From: Prochlorococcus marinus str. MIT 9302
GTDB lineage: Bacteria; Cyanobacteriota; Cyanobacteriia; PCC-6307; Cyanobiaceae
Assembly: GCF_000759975.1 (NCBI RefSeq)
Contig: NZ_JNAM01000011.1
Span: 248,001-312,000, forward strand
Direction: 5' to 3'
Length of the DNA stretch: 64,000 nucleotides
In this document: one piece after another, positions 44,983 to 53,020 of the stretch
How positions within the stretch are numbered: the stretch's first letter is position 1
Layout: the number at the start of each line of letters is the position of its first letter
The notes under the pieces: model-generated
Database searches by the model: none
What the model was told of the DNA's origin: nothing
The model's input: the letters and a program-made list of their open reading frames with translations, nothing else
Position numbers and translations under genes: made by a program

Positions 44983-45285
44983 ATGAAAAAATTTTCATTG
45001 TTAATTTTATTACTAACCTTTTTTATTGCATTACCTTCTTATTCCAAGCCAACCAATGAGAAGAATAACTTTATGAAGATGCGCAGGCGTTTTGAAAAGA
45101 TTGATAAAAATAGTGATGGACTTATTTCTAAAGAGGAAATGATGGAAGCTCACCAAGATCGCATAGATAAACTATTTTTGAAATTTGATAAGAATGGTGA
45201 TAATAAATTATCAAAAAAAGAATTAGCCGCAGTAAGGCAAGAAATGAAAAAAAAGATAAAAAAAGTAAGGAATGAAGGGGAGTAA
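44983..45285 (+). CDS. Exported EF-hand protein (two calcium-binding loops)
   Basis: The 100-residue protein has a signal peptide (MKKFSLLILLLTFFIALPSY). Two canonical 12-residue EF-hand loops lie at residues 41-52 (DKNSDGLISKEE) and 69-80 (DKNGDNKLSKKE), with acidic or Asn ligands at positions 1, 3, 5 and Glu at 12. A basic helix ends the protein. It should bind Ca2+, or a similar cation, in the periplasm. It is first in an operon with a sigma factor and a membrane protein, which suggests a sensor role. Confidence 0.88.
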   Translation: MKKFSLLILLLTFFIALPSYSKPTNEKNNFMKMRRRFEKIDKNSDGLISKEEMMEAHQDRIDKLFLKFDKNGDNKLSKKELAAVRQEMKKKIKKVRNEGE

Positions 45286-45288
45286 AGA

Positions 45289-45846
45289 ATGTCTAAGGAC
45301 CTCAGTTCCTATATGCTTAAAACGGCCGAGGGTGATAAGGATTCTTTCCGATTCATTGCAAATGCTTTGGGATACAAAATGCATGCAACAGCAATTAAAA
45401 TATTGGGCTCATCGCATATTGCTGATGCGGATGATGTCGTACAAATTTCTTTAATTAAAGTTTGGCAATCAGCTCCTCGCTGGAAAAACAAAGGAAGTAT
45501 CGAAGGATATATTTACAAAATAGTTTTTTCGTCTTGTATGGATTTTATTAGAAAATATAAAATTACTGACGAATTTAAAGATAATTATTCCAACCTAGAA
45601 ATTACAAAAAACGACAATTACAGGACATATGAATTAAGAAAAATGCTCTTAAAAAATATTCAAAAACTTCCTAAAGATCAGAAAGAAGCTATTTTGCTAC
45701 ATTATTTTTCTGGATACAAACAAAAGGAAGTTTCTAATCTTATAAAAAAAAGCAACAAGGCAACTGAAAGCCTTATTATTCGTGCTCGCAAAAAGTTAAA
45801 AACTATTTTGCCAAAGGATATTCTGGAGGAATTATTGCATGTCTAA
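45289..45846 (+). CDS. ECF-type RNA polymerase sigma factor
   Basis: The 185-residue protein has sigma region 2 (ADADDVVQISLIKVWQSAPR, then GYIYKIVFSSCMDFIRKYK) and region 4 (LKNIQKLPKDQKEAILLHYF, SGYKQKEVSNLIKKSNKATE, SLIIRARKKLK). It lacks regions 1 and 3, as ECF factors do. It starts 3 bp after the EF-hand gene and overlaps the next gene by 8 bp, so the three are made together. Its divergence from standard ECF sequence makes the subgroup uncertain. Confidence 0.9.
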   Translation: MSKDLSSYMLKTAEGDKDSFRFIANALGYKMHATAIKILGSSHIADADDVVQISLIKVWQSAPRWKNKGSIEGYIYKIVFSSCMDFIRKYKITDEFKDNYSNLEITKNDNYRTYELRKMLLKNIQKLPKDQKEAILLHYFSGYKQKEVSNLIKKSNKATESLIIRARKKLKTILPKDILEELLHV

Positions 45847-46099
45847 ATTAAAAAAGGAACGTCTTAATCAAATGATTGAGAATGCACTTTCTTATAAACA
45901 AGAAGTAAAAACAATTAAATCGAATTGTTTTCATGGCAGGCTTAAAGGCTTAATTATTAAACCAAAAGTTTATGGATTAACTTTTGCCTTATTGATTATT
46001 TCTTGCGTTTTTATTCCTCAAATAGTGATATCAAGAAATTTTTTGGATATTAATGAAATTAATGATTATGTGACTTATGTAATTATTGAGGATTTGTAG
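45839..46099 (+). CDS. Putative anti-sigma factor (one membrane helix)
   Basis: The 86-residue protein has a basic cytoplasmic-type N-terminal part of about 45 residues, one helix (YGLTFALLIISCVFIPQIVI), and an outside tail rich in Asn/Asp and Ile. It starts inside the last codons of the sigma gene. This size, topology and gene order are typical of anti-sigma factors, but no known anti-sigma domain such as the ZAS zinc motif is visible, so the role is inferred from context. Confidence 0.7.
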   Translation: MSKLKKERLNQMIENALSYKQEVKTIKSNCFHGRLKGLIIKPKVYGLTFALLIISCVFIPQIVISRNFLDINEINDYVTYVIIEDL

Positions 46100-46117
46100 A
46101 CTAAATTTTATAAGTCA

Positions 46118-46165
46118 GGTTTTGATTGGGGATCTCCATCAAAACATTCAAATAACGAAAAATAA
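46118..46165 (+). pseudogene. Relic 3' end of a CX3C-family gene
   Basis: The frame to TAA at 46163 reads SPSKHSNNEK, identical to the last residues of the intact twin-CX3C protein at 54155. The rest of the gene is missing. It marks one edge of a duplicated block (46118-46412 and 54279-54572). Confidence 0.65.
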
Positions 46166-46186
46166 AAAAGGGGCTTAATAAGCCCC
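46164..46186 (-). terminator. Terminator of the hli gene at 46210
   Basis: A perfect 7-bp stem GGGGCTT / AAGCCCC (46170-46176, 46180-46186) with a 3-nt loop. On the minus strand it is followed by TTTTTTATTTTT, a standard terminator for hli. The same element, with the same stem, sits at 54330-54346. Confidence 0.85.
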
Positions 46187-46209
46187 AAAAAAACTCAAAA
46201 AGAAATTTT

Positions 46210-46338
46210 TTAGAAGATACCTGGCACAATTTGACCAGTAAAATAGTATGCTCCAACTAGAGCAAATATTCCAAGCATTGCAGCTTTACCGTTAAGCTTT
46301 TCAGCTTTTTCAGTCATGAATTTTTTAGCGAATTCCAT
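46210..46338 (-). CDS. hli: High-light-inducible protein (42 aa)
   Basis: It reads MEFAKKFMTEKAEKLNGKAA, MLGIFALVGAYYFTGQIVPG, IF. The Hli motif AEKLNGKAAMLGIFAL is complete. A nearly identical but damaged copy lies at 54369. Confidence 0.93.
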   Translation of the reverse strand: MEFAKKFMTEKAEKLNGKAAMLGIFALVGAYYFTGQIVPGIF

Positions 46339-46521
46339 AATAAGTAAATTGGATTTAATATCTATAAATTATTCATTGGAATTTTCAAATGATGTAGTAT
46401 TTTCTACCAAATTGGTATCTTTAAAAGATAAATCGTTAATGGATTTTTACTAATTTAGAAGATATTTGATTTCAATTTGGATCTGATTAATGTAAATCTA
46501 TTAATGACATTGATGTCTTAA

Positions 46522-46692
46522 TTAGTAATGAAAAAAGGGAACTTCTTCTACTTGTTCTGGCCTATAGTCGCATATACCAAATTGCATACACTCCAGTTTT
46601 TCATCACTTAACTTCTTTTCTGACGAAATGGCATCCCAAAAAGGTGTAAAAGCATTCTTTATCATATGTTTATAAGTATTTCCGCAAGACAT
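46522..46692 (-). CDS. 56-aa protein with three Cys
   Basis: A strong GGAGG site precedes the ATG at 46692; the longer in-frame lead from 46737 is unlikely. It reads MSCGNTYKHMIKNAFTPFWD, AISSEKKLSDEKLECMQFGI, CDYRPEQVEEVPFFHY. Cys at C3, C35 and C41 could bind a metal. Unknown. Confidence 0.6.
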   Translation of the reverse strand: MSCGNTYKHMIKNAFTPFWDAISSEKKLSDEKLECMQFGICDYRPEQVEEVPFFHY

Positions 46693-47179
46693 ATAATTAA
46701 CCTCCTTTATTGAAATTATTAACCCACTACTGCTCATTTATGCAATAGGGATTACTATGTGAGTTAACGCAAAAAAATGTTTTTGCGTAGATGAGCTCTC
46801 ATACCTTGTTGATAAAAATTTTGTGTCATAAAAACGCCCAAATAAATTAATTAAACATTCAATATAAGAAGCTCTAATCCTAGGTTGGTGATTTGAGTAA
46901 CCTCTTTGGGCTAATAATTATTTAGTATCTCTTACATAGAAAAATCAAGAGGGTAATACCTAAAAAATAAGAGGGCATTTTTTCTCCCTCTTCAAGCCAT
47001 ATACTCCTCAATGTCTACAAAGTCGATGAAGTACTTTTGACTCCTGAATAATGACTAATCCAATTGAATAGGTTAAAGATAGTCGTGACAACCACAATGC
47101 ATTTATACTCGGGTAATAATACTCTATTAATTTCAAGTCAAAAGGAGGATAATTAAGAAGTAGAGATAAAGGAGGTTTT

Positions 47180-47344
47180 ATGAAACTCACTACTCCGTTC
47201 ACAGCTCTCAGAAATGCAACTTCAGACATGTGGAGTATGCATGATTTTAATTATCAATTACCCAAAAAAGAATTAAAAAAATATTGGGATCAAGAATGCA
47301 TAGCGCATCCTACTAATAGTCATTGCAAAATTTATTGTGATTAA
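47180..47344 (+). CDS. 54-aa Cys-containing protein
   Basis: A strong GGAGG site precedes it. It reads MKLTTPFTALRNATSDMWSM, HDFNYQLPKKELKKYWDQEC, IAHPTNSHCKIYCD. The C-terminal CX8CX3C is shared in part with the interrupted gene at 47546. Function unknown. A longer frame on the opposite strand here is rejected. Confidence 0.6.
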   Translation: MKLTTPFTALRNATSDMWSMHDFNYQLPKKELKKYWDQECIAHPTNSHCKIYCD

Positions 47345-47431
47345 TATTCGATCTATTTTAAGTATTCTTTCCCTTGATTTTCATATTTAATCCGTACTAA
47401 AGCTCAGTTATTAAAAAAGGAGGAAAAGTAA

Positions 47432-47533
47432 ATGAGTAATTTAAGTTTAGAGATTATTTTTTGGACAATCTTAATTGTATATCTTGGATTAAGGTTTAAT
47501 CAAACTTGGAATGGCTATAAACAACAATATTAA
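47432..47533 (+). CDS. 33-aa membrane peptide, paralogue of 33667
   Basis: An AAAGGAGG site precedes it. It reads MSNLSLEIIFWTILIVYLGL then RFNQTWNGYKQQY. It has the same length and pattern as the peptide at 33667. One helix. Unknown. Confidence 0.65.
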   Translation: MSNLSLEIIFWTILIVYLGLRFNQTWNGYKQQY

Positions 47534-47545
47534 TAGGAGGGCAAA

Positions 47546-47692
47546 ATGAAATTAAAAACGCAATTCACTGTTCCTAACAAAGATTTGAGAGATCTTGATT
47601 ACTTAAGGAAAATGCAAACTTTAGAAAAAACTCTAAAACAAAGTTGTATAGATAATCCATCTTAGGAAGATTGTTTAGTTTGTTGCAACTAA
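47546..47692 (+). pseudogene. Cys-containing small gene interrupted by an in-frame TAG
   Basis: After a GGAGG site it reads MKLKTQFTVPNKDLRDLDYL and RKMQTLEKTLKQSCIDNPS, then TAG at 47663, then in the same frame EDCLVCCN and TAA. The start (MKLxTxFT) and the Cys-rich end (QxC-I-P---C---C) match the gene at 47180, so the TAG looks like a recent nonsense change. If the stop is natural, the product is 39 residues. Confidence 0.5.
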
Positions 47693-47766
47693 GTATCAAT
47701 AAATAATTATTTTCTGCAAATAAATTCTTGTCGTATTTGTTAATCCACTAGCAGAGAGGTTGAATT

Positions 47767-48285
47767 ATGAAATTAAAATTCTGCCCAATAACTATTTTCA
47801 GAGAAACTCCCAAAGTAACTTTTTTTGATGCAGGCATAGAGTTAACTAATAGTTGTGATGTAGTTATGCATTCAGAAGAGGCTATATCCCCTCCAGATGA
47901 ATTTGAGTATGAACAGTACTATGTGCACAATCATCAAATTGATCACAATTTAGTTATTACTGGTGAGCGGAAATTTATTTTGATAAATCCAACTTGGGAC
48001 GAGCCACATCATGTGATTTATCTAAAAAGATCTATGGGAGCACTTGAAATTCCTATTGGAACTTATCACAGGTCAATCTCTGGAAATGAAGGGAGCATTG
48101 TTTTAAATCAACCTATCAGAGATAAATTTTTTGATCCAAAAAAAGAATTTATTCCTCAAAAACTAAACAAATTAAGCCTTATTAAGGCTAGAAAAAGTCC
48201 TCCCGTTTATTGGATTTGGGAAAATGATCAAATCAAAAGATTAATGTTTAATCCTTTAGTTAAAAAAACTGCTAATTCAAATTGA
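47767..48285 (+). CDS. Conserved hypothetical, cupin-like
   Basis: The 172-residue protein has a beta-rich core that resembles a cupin: YYVHNHQIDHNLVITGERKF, then EPHHVIYLKRSMGALEIPIG and TYHRSISGNEGSIVLNQPI. His residues in HNHQIDHN and PHH could bind a metal. No exact family is named. It has its own ribosome site and stands 49 bp before the PIN-PhoH gene. Confidence 0.65.
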   Translation: MKLKFCPITIFRETPKVTFFDAGIELTNSCDVVMHSEEAISPPDEFEYEQYYVHNHQIDHNLVITGERKFILINPTWDEPHHVIYLKRSMGALEIPIGTYHRSISGNEGSIVLNQPIRDKFFDPKKEFIPQKLNKLSLIKARKSPPVYWIWENDQIKRLMFNPLVKKTANSN

Positions 48286-48334
48286 TATTAAAACTCAAAC
48301 TCACTTCACACTTAATTTAAAGAGGACCTTAATT

Positions 48335-49726
48335 ATGAAAAAAAGAGTTATTGTTCTTGATACAAATGTTTTATTACATGATCCCGAGTCACCTCTGCAT
48401 TTTGCCAATGAAAATATTGTAATTCCAATTCAGGTAGTTGAAGAGGTTGATAGATTCAAAAGGGATCCTGGCGAGAAGGGACGTAATGCTAGAAGAGTTT
48501 CAAGATTATTAGATAGTCTCCGAGAAAAAGGTAATCTATCATCGGGCGTAAAAATTAATAATAAATCTGAGGGGACAATCAAAGTTGCATTTTGCAGAAA
48601 AGAGACTACTGATAGATTACCCTCAGAGCTTAGTGACAGTAGTGGAGATAATAAGATTTTAGCTGTCGCTCTTGAAGAAAAAAATACCAAAATCTTATCA
48701 GACTTTCCTGAAGTCGTAATTATTTCAAAAGATACAAATTTAAGAATCAAAGCGGATGCTGTTGGTCTTAAAGCTGAAGATTATAATAAAGACAAGGTTT
48801 CTTTAGATAATTTAGATAAGGGTTTCAGGGAAATCAGTTCAAATTCAGATGAGATAAATAAGGTTCAAAAAGATGGGTTTATTTATTTAAAAGATATTAA
48901 ATCAAAATTTGAACCATCTTTAGTGAGTAATGAGGGTGTAATCTTGCGAGATAATTTAAAAGAGAATCATACTTACTTAACAAGATATGATCGATCTGAG
49001 AAAAAGTTAGTAGGTCTAAATTTTTTAAGAAGATCAAATTTAGGCAAAGTAAAACCTAAGAATCTTGAACAAAGTTTTGCTTTAGATTTACTCCTAGATC
49101 CAAAAGTTCAATTAGTAAGTCTTGTAGGAAAAGCTGGGACAGGTAAAACTTTACTTGCTTTGGCAGTAGGATTACATCAAGTTGCAGACGAAAATTTATA
49201 CGAAAGATTATTAGTATCTAGACCACCAATAACTTTGGGCAAAGAATTAGGCTATCTCCCAGGTAGTCTTGATGAAAAATTAGCTCCTTGGATGAAGCCA
49301 ATAATTGATAATTTAGATTATTTAACAAGTCCAAATTCAAATAAAAATGGAGCAAGAGTTAATCAAAAAGAAAGAGATATTAACTCTAAAAATTCATGGG
49401 AAGACTTAAGAGGCATGGGTCTCTTGGAAGTAGAGGCAATAAACTACATTAGAGGAAGATCAATCCCACATCAATTTATTCTTATTGATGAAGCCCAAAA
49501 TTTAACCCCTTTAGAAGTAAAAACTATCGTTACGAGAGCTGGAGAAGGAACAAAAATTGTTTTTACAGGAGATCCAAATCAAATAGATCATCCATATCTT
49601 GATTCTGATAGTAACGGATTGACTTGGTTAGCTAAAAAATTGCATGGTCAAACAATAATTGGACACATAACTTTATCTCAAGGAGAAAGAAGTGATTTAG
49701 CAGAATTAGCGGCTGATCTTTTATAG
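48335..49726 (+). CDS. PIN-domain/PhoH-like ATPase protein
   Basis: The 463-residue protein joins an N-terminal PIN nuclease domain (VIVLDTNVLLHDPESP, acidic residues, and SDSSGDNKILAVALEEK) with a C-terminal PhoH ATPase domain (Walker A VGKAGTGKTLLALAVG, Walker B FILIDEAQNLTPLEVKT). This PhoH2-type fusion is an RNA helicase/nuclease in mycobacteria. It lies 38 bp upstream of the LOG gene on the same strand. Confidence 0.93.
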   Translation: MKKRVIVLDTNVLLHDPESPLHFANENIVIPIQVVEEVDRFKRDPGEKGRNARRVSRLLDSLREKGNLSSGVKINNKSEGTIKVAFCRKETTDRLPSELSDSSGDNKILAVALEEKNTKILSDFPEVVIISKDTNLRIKADAVGLKAEDYNKDKVSLDNLDKGFREISSNSDEINKVQKDGFIYLKDIKSKFEPSLVSNEGVILRDNLKENHTYLTRYDRSEKKLVGLNFLRRSNLGKVKPKNLEQSFALDLLLDPKVQLVSLVGKAGTGKTLLALAVGLHQVADENLYERLLVSRPPITLGKELGYLPGSLDEKLAPWMKPIIDNLDYLTSPNSNKNGARVNQKERDINSKNSWEDLRGMGLLEVEAINYIRGRSIPHQFILIDEAQNLTPLEVKTIVTRAGEGTKIVFTGDPNQIDHPYLDSDSNGLTWLAKKLHGQTIIGHITLSQGERSDLAELAADLL

Positions 49727-49764
49727 AAAAATGCTTAAAATATTTATACAGAAAATAAAAAAAA

Positions 49765-50661
49765 ATGGAGAACAATATGAATGACAAGATTAAATGTGAT
49801 TTTGAACAAGAAAGAAGTAACGAGGTTGAATTAGTTGCTAGTAATTTAGAAGCAATTTTAAAATCTAGTACTTATAAACTTGCTCACGAAGATATTGACT
49901 TATTGAATACTGATAAAATGAGAGGTGTGAGGATGCTCCTTGAGATTACAAAGCCTGAGCAGGTTATTGAAAAAGAAAATATAATTTCAACTGTTATTGT
50001 ATTTGGAGGAGTACACATATCAGAAGAGATTACATCCAAAAGAAGACTAGATGATGCAGAAAAACTTCTTTCAATTAATCCTAAATCTAAATCTTCAAAG
50101 ATAAATATTGAGAGATTAAAAAATTTGCACTCTCTCTCACATTATTATTCTGAAGCAAGAGAATTATCAAAATTAATCTCGCTGGATAGCAAAACAAAAA
50201 ATCCTCATTCTCATGTAATAGTTACTGGCGGTGGACCAGGGATTATGGAGGCAGCTAATAGAGGAGCGTTTGATGCTGGATGTAAATCCATTGGATTAAA
50301 TATAAGCCTGCCCAATGAGCAACACCCAAATTCTTTTATTACTCCAGGATTATGCTTTAAATTTAATTATTTTGCAATGAGGAAATTTCATTTTGTTATG
50401 AGATCTGCTGCTGCAGTTTTTTTTCCTGGAGGATTTGGAACTTTAGATGAATTATTTGAATTATTAACATTAAGACAGACTGGGATGAAGAAGAATATTC
50501 CAATAATTTTATTTGGCAGAAGCTACTGGGAAAAGGTAATTAATTTTCAATTCCTTTCTGATATGGGTTTGATTGGAGAGAATGATTTGTCTATTTTTCA
50601 ATACGCTGATACAGCAAATGATGCTTGGAACTTAATAAAGAATTTTAAGTATATTAATTAA
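49765..50661 (+). CDS. LOG-family protein (lysine decarboxylase-like)
   Basis: The 298-residue protein has GGGPGIMEAANRGAFDAG and PGGFGTLDELFELLTLRQTG, the LOG/TIGR00730 motifs that bind nucleotide phosphate. Some homologues are cytokinin-activating phosphoribohydrolases and many are misnamed lysine decarboxylases. An N-terminal extension of about 120 residues sets it apart from the short LOG form. Confidence 0.92.
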   Translation: MENNMNDKIKCDFEQERSNEVELVASNLEAILKSSTYKLAHEDIDLLNTDKMRGVRMLLEITKPEQVIEKENIISTVIVFGGVHISEEITSKRRLDDAEKLLSINPKSKSSKINIERLKNLHSLSHYYSEARELSKLISLDSKTKNPHSHVIVTGGGPGIMEAANRGAFDAGCKSIGLNISLPNEQHPNSFITPGLCFKFNYFAMRKFHFVMRSAAAVFFPGGFGTLDELFELLTLRQTGMKKNIPIILFGRSYWEKVINFQFLSDMGLIGENDLSIFQYADTANDAWNLIKNFKYIN

Positions 50662-50905
50662 AAAAAAATTTACCTATAGCTATCTGTTTCTATATTTTTC
50701 TAAACTTTCTTCGGCTTATTATTGTCGATAAACCGAATCAAATACTTTGGATTTTGACTGGCTGATTAAAGTAAATCCGACTAAATATTACTAGGATCTA
50801 AAAGTTTCGAGATTTTTTAACGAAACATTAACCACAATATTTTAAGTTATTAAATTAAAAAAGTAGCTCTAAAAAATTACTTTTTTTTCGAAATTGTAAG
50901 AAGAA
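50662..50905. other. 244-bp convergent gap with two weak hairpins
   Basis: TTCGG / CCGAA (50710-50737) and GTTTCG / CGAAAC (50804-50826) can pair, neither with a T-run. They may be transcript ends for the LOG gene and the beta-barrel gene. No gene is visible. Confidence 0.3.
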
Positions 50906-51505
50906 TTAGAATCTTACTCTTAATCCAATTGTTGCATTAGTAAAGTTGCCATCTGTTATGGTAATTGATCCGTTGTTTAATGTATCAAATGTAAGTTCTG
51001 GGACTATTGATGTATTAGCTTTAAAGAAAACTTCTAATTTCTCGGATGTCTTATAACTTAAACCATAGCTCAATCCATAAGAGAAACCTGATTCAGAGAC
51101 TCCATCAATATCAACAGTTGTGCTACCTATTGAAGCTCCAATAAATGGACTCCATTGTTTATCTTCACGGAAATCATAATAAACTGAACCCATGACTGAA
51201 TCAATTGTCGTATTGGTTTCAATATTAAATCCAAGCCATGAAGTTCCATCAGATTGTGCCCTGATCCAATTACCCTCAACGCGAGCTGTACCAAAATCAT
51301 AACCAAGTCCTAAATCAAGTCCTACACCTGGGTCAAACTTAATATCTGAATTTACATTTTGTATATCAATATCTCCAACTTTACTTCCTCCAATACTGCC
51401 TGTGAAGTAAGCTCCTTTTGTTGAATACTCATTTGCAATTAAAGGACCGCTAAGTAAAGATAAACCTGCAAAGGTAGTTGATAAAAAATGAGATATTCTT
51501 CTCAT
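50906..51505 (-). CDS. Outer-membrane beta-barrel protein (OmpA-like small barrel)
   Basis: The 199-residue protein has a signal peptide (ISHFLSTTFAGLSLLSGPLI), then alternating strands (GAYFTGSIGGSKVGDIDI, VGLDLGLGYDFGTARVEGNW) and a C-terminal Phe after IGLRVR, the outer-membrane signature. About eight strands are predicted. The function is unknown. Confidence 0.85.
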   Translation of the reverse strand: MRRISHFLSTTFAGLSLLSGPLIANEYSTKGAYFTGSIGGSKVGDIDIQNVNSDIKFDPGVGLDLGLGYDFGTARVEGNWIRAQSDGTSWLGFNIETNTTIDSVMGSVYYDFREDKQWSPFIGASIGSTTVDIDGVSESGFSYGLSYGLSYKTSEKLEVFFKANTSIVPELTFDTLNNGSITITDGNFTNATIGLRVRF

Positions 51506-51614
51506 AAAAATAAAGTTAATTTTAATATTTTATACAGTCTATTGTTTAAAAAATCCATAAATGTAGGCAACTAAATATAATTTTTCCACAGCACTCTTCA
51601 GCTTCCTAAAAAGA

Positions 51615-51786
51615 TAATTTGATGGATAATGAATTTATATTAAAGAATTTACCCAAACTTTACTCAAACCCTATATTTTTGCCGAGTTCACTTGATATTA
51701 ATAAAAAAGTTTTGGCTAATGCAAAGAAATCCGTTTAGTTTTTACTGGGACCTCAAGGAATCGTAATTTTTTATTCACACTTTTAG
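51615..51786 (+). repeat. Dispersed ~170-bp repeat, copy at 51.6 kb
   Basis: It starts near TTTGATGGATAATGAATTTA and ends GTAATTTTTTATTCACACTT. It contains CAAACCCTATATTTTTGCCG and ACTGGGACCTCAAGG. This is the fullest copy, and reading it in frame from ATGGATAAT gives MDNEFILKNLPKLYSNPIFL before a stop, so it may derive from a decayed gene. Confidence 0.6.
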
Positions 51787-51904
51787 ACTATTAATTAATC
51801 AAAGATTTATCTTTTCTTATTAAAGAATGAATATTTAGTTCTTGTTAGAAAAAATCTTTACCCTCATCATTTCTCTAATTGGTTAGAAAAATTTCACGTA
51901 ACAT

Positions 51905-52393
51905 TTATTTGGAATATAAATTCTTAAAATAGTTTAATAAAAACCCAGTTTTCTCATAAATATGAATTTTTTTTCTTCTTAATTCAATACCATAAGGATT
52001 AGTAAATATAGACAATAAGATTCTTAGAAATCTAAGTAAATTATTTTTGGTTTCTGACTTAATATTAATTGGCTTGTTAAGTTGGGCAAAACAATCCTGA
52101 TTAATAATTTTATTTACCAGTAAGTCCTTTAAAACTTTTTTTCTTACTTCAAGAGAAAGGCTACTTAAAAGTACTTGCAAGCCTTTCAATGAAGATAAAT
52201 CTCCTTTAATTATTTCTCTTATGATGCTTTGAAATAATATCTCCCACTTATAAGGTTCTTTCTCAAAAAGATATAAAGCTGCACTATCTTTATTAGCAAT
52301 TAATAACCTATTCCTTTCATCCAAATCATTTTGGTCTGATTGCCAATAAGAATATAAAGGTGACAGCTTTTTAAGCTTAGATAAATCTACCAA
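51905..52393 (-). CDS. Hypothetical helical protein
   Basis: The 162-residue protein is mostly helical (DERNRLLIANKDSAALYLFE, SLEVRKKVLKDLLVNKIINQ) with a basic C-terminus (GIELRRKKIHIYEKTGFLLN). No membrane segment and no known domain. Possibly a regulator or assembly protein, unproven. Confidence 0.6.
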   Translation of the reverse strand: MVDLSKLKKLSPLYSYWQSDQNDLDERNRLLIANKDSAALYLFEKEPYKWEILFQSIIREIIKGDLSSLKGLQVLLSSLSLEVRKKVLKDLLVNKIINQDCFAQLNKPINIKSETKNNLLRFLRILLSIFTNPYGIELRRKKIHIYEKTGFLLNYFKNLYSK

Positions 52394-52582
52394 AACTTAA
52401 ATAATAATTTGATTGATATTATAAGTAAATAAAGAAACATAATCATCAACGCCATTATCATTAATACTTAAATGAAAGATTCAGAATTCAAGTTCTTATA
52501 AATTGGGTATTTCTTTCAGGTAGTAAAAATTATTTTACTTAGTAAAAATAGTTATATAAAAATCTAATCTTTCTAAAACCTT

Positions 52583-52801
52583 ATGTCTTTTGTAATTATT
52601 TTTGGAACTAGTAATTGGGTCCCTACAGATTACCTTATATATCTTGTTTTAATTATGGGGGGACTACTAACAGCTGGCGTAGCTATGTCTGTTTTTTCAT
52701 TTTACGAAGATCACTATTGGGGAGATGAGAATTTCAGAAATCAACTTAGATTTCATCCTTTAAATAGGAATTTATCAAATAAAATACAAGGAAAATTATA
52801 A
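52583..52801 (+). CDS. 72-aa single-helix membrane protein
   Basis: It has one helix (LIYLVLIMGGLLTAGVAMSV) and a polar aromatic tail (FYEDHYWGDENFRNQLRFHP). The frame continues open after its TAA (RRSFHNEDEVKGFMEDLSPE), so an ancestral longer C-terminus is possible. Confidence 0.6.
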   Translation: MSFVIIFGTSNWVPTDYLIYLVLIMGGLLTAGVAMSVFSFYEDHYWGDENFRNQLRFHPLNRNLSNKIQGKL

Positions 52802-52840
52802 AGAAGGTCGTTTCATAATGAAGATGAGGTTAAAGGATTT

Positions 52841-52921
52841 ATGGAAGATTTGTCTCCTGAACTTTTAGTTACTGATACTGTCTCAGGGAATATTGTTTCT
52901 AAGGTTGGGTATCATGATTAA
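52841..52921 (+). CDS. 26-aa peptide or C-terminal remnant
   Basis: It reads MEDLSPELLVTDTVSGNIVS then KVGYHD. It is in frame with the preceding 72-aa gene and separated only by its stop, so it is either a tiny gene or the detached end of that protein. Confidence 0.35.
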   Translation: MEDLSPELLVTDTVSGNIVSKVGYHD

Positions 52922-53020
52922 TAGTGGATCTAAGTTTAAGAGGAAATTAGCTCCTTTTTTTTTATCTTGCTATATAAATACTAAGAGATGATTCAACTTC
53001 CTCTGCTTTAATATAGAATT

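Larger units (their letters stand above)
46118..46412. repeat. Duplicated ~295-bp block, copy 1 (intact hli)
   Basis: The block matches 54279-54572 throughout: the CX3C-gene end, a shared terminator stem, the whole hli gene, and about 70 bp upstream of it. This copy keeps the hli intact and has lost the CX3C gene body. Confidence 0.8.

Noticed and set aside
47008-47229. Minus-strand 73-codon frame
   Set aside because: Antisense to the Cys-containing gene at 47180, which has a strong ribosome site.
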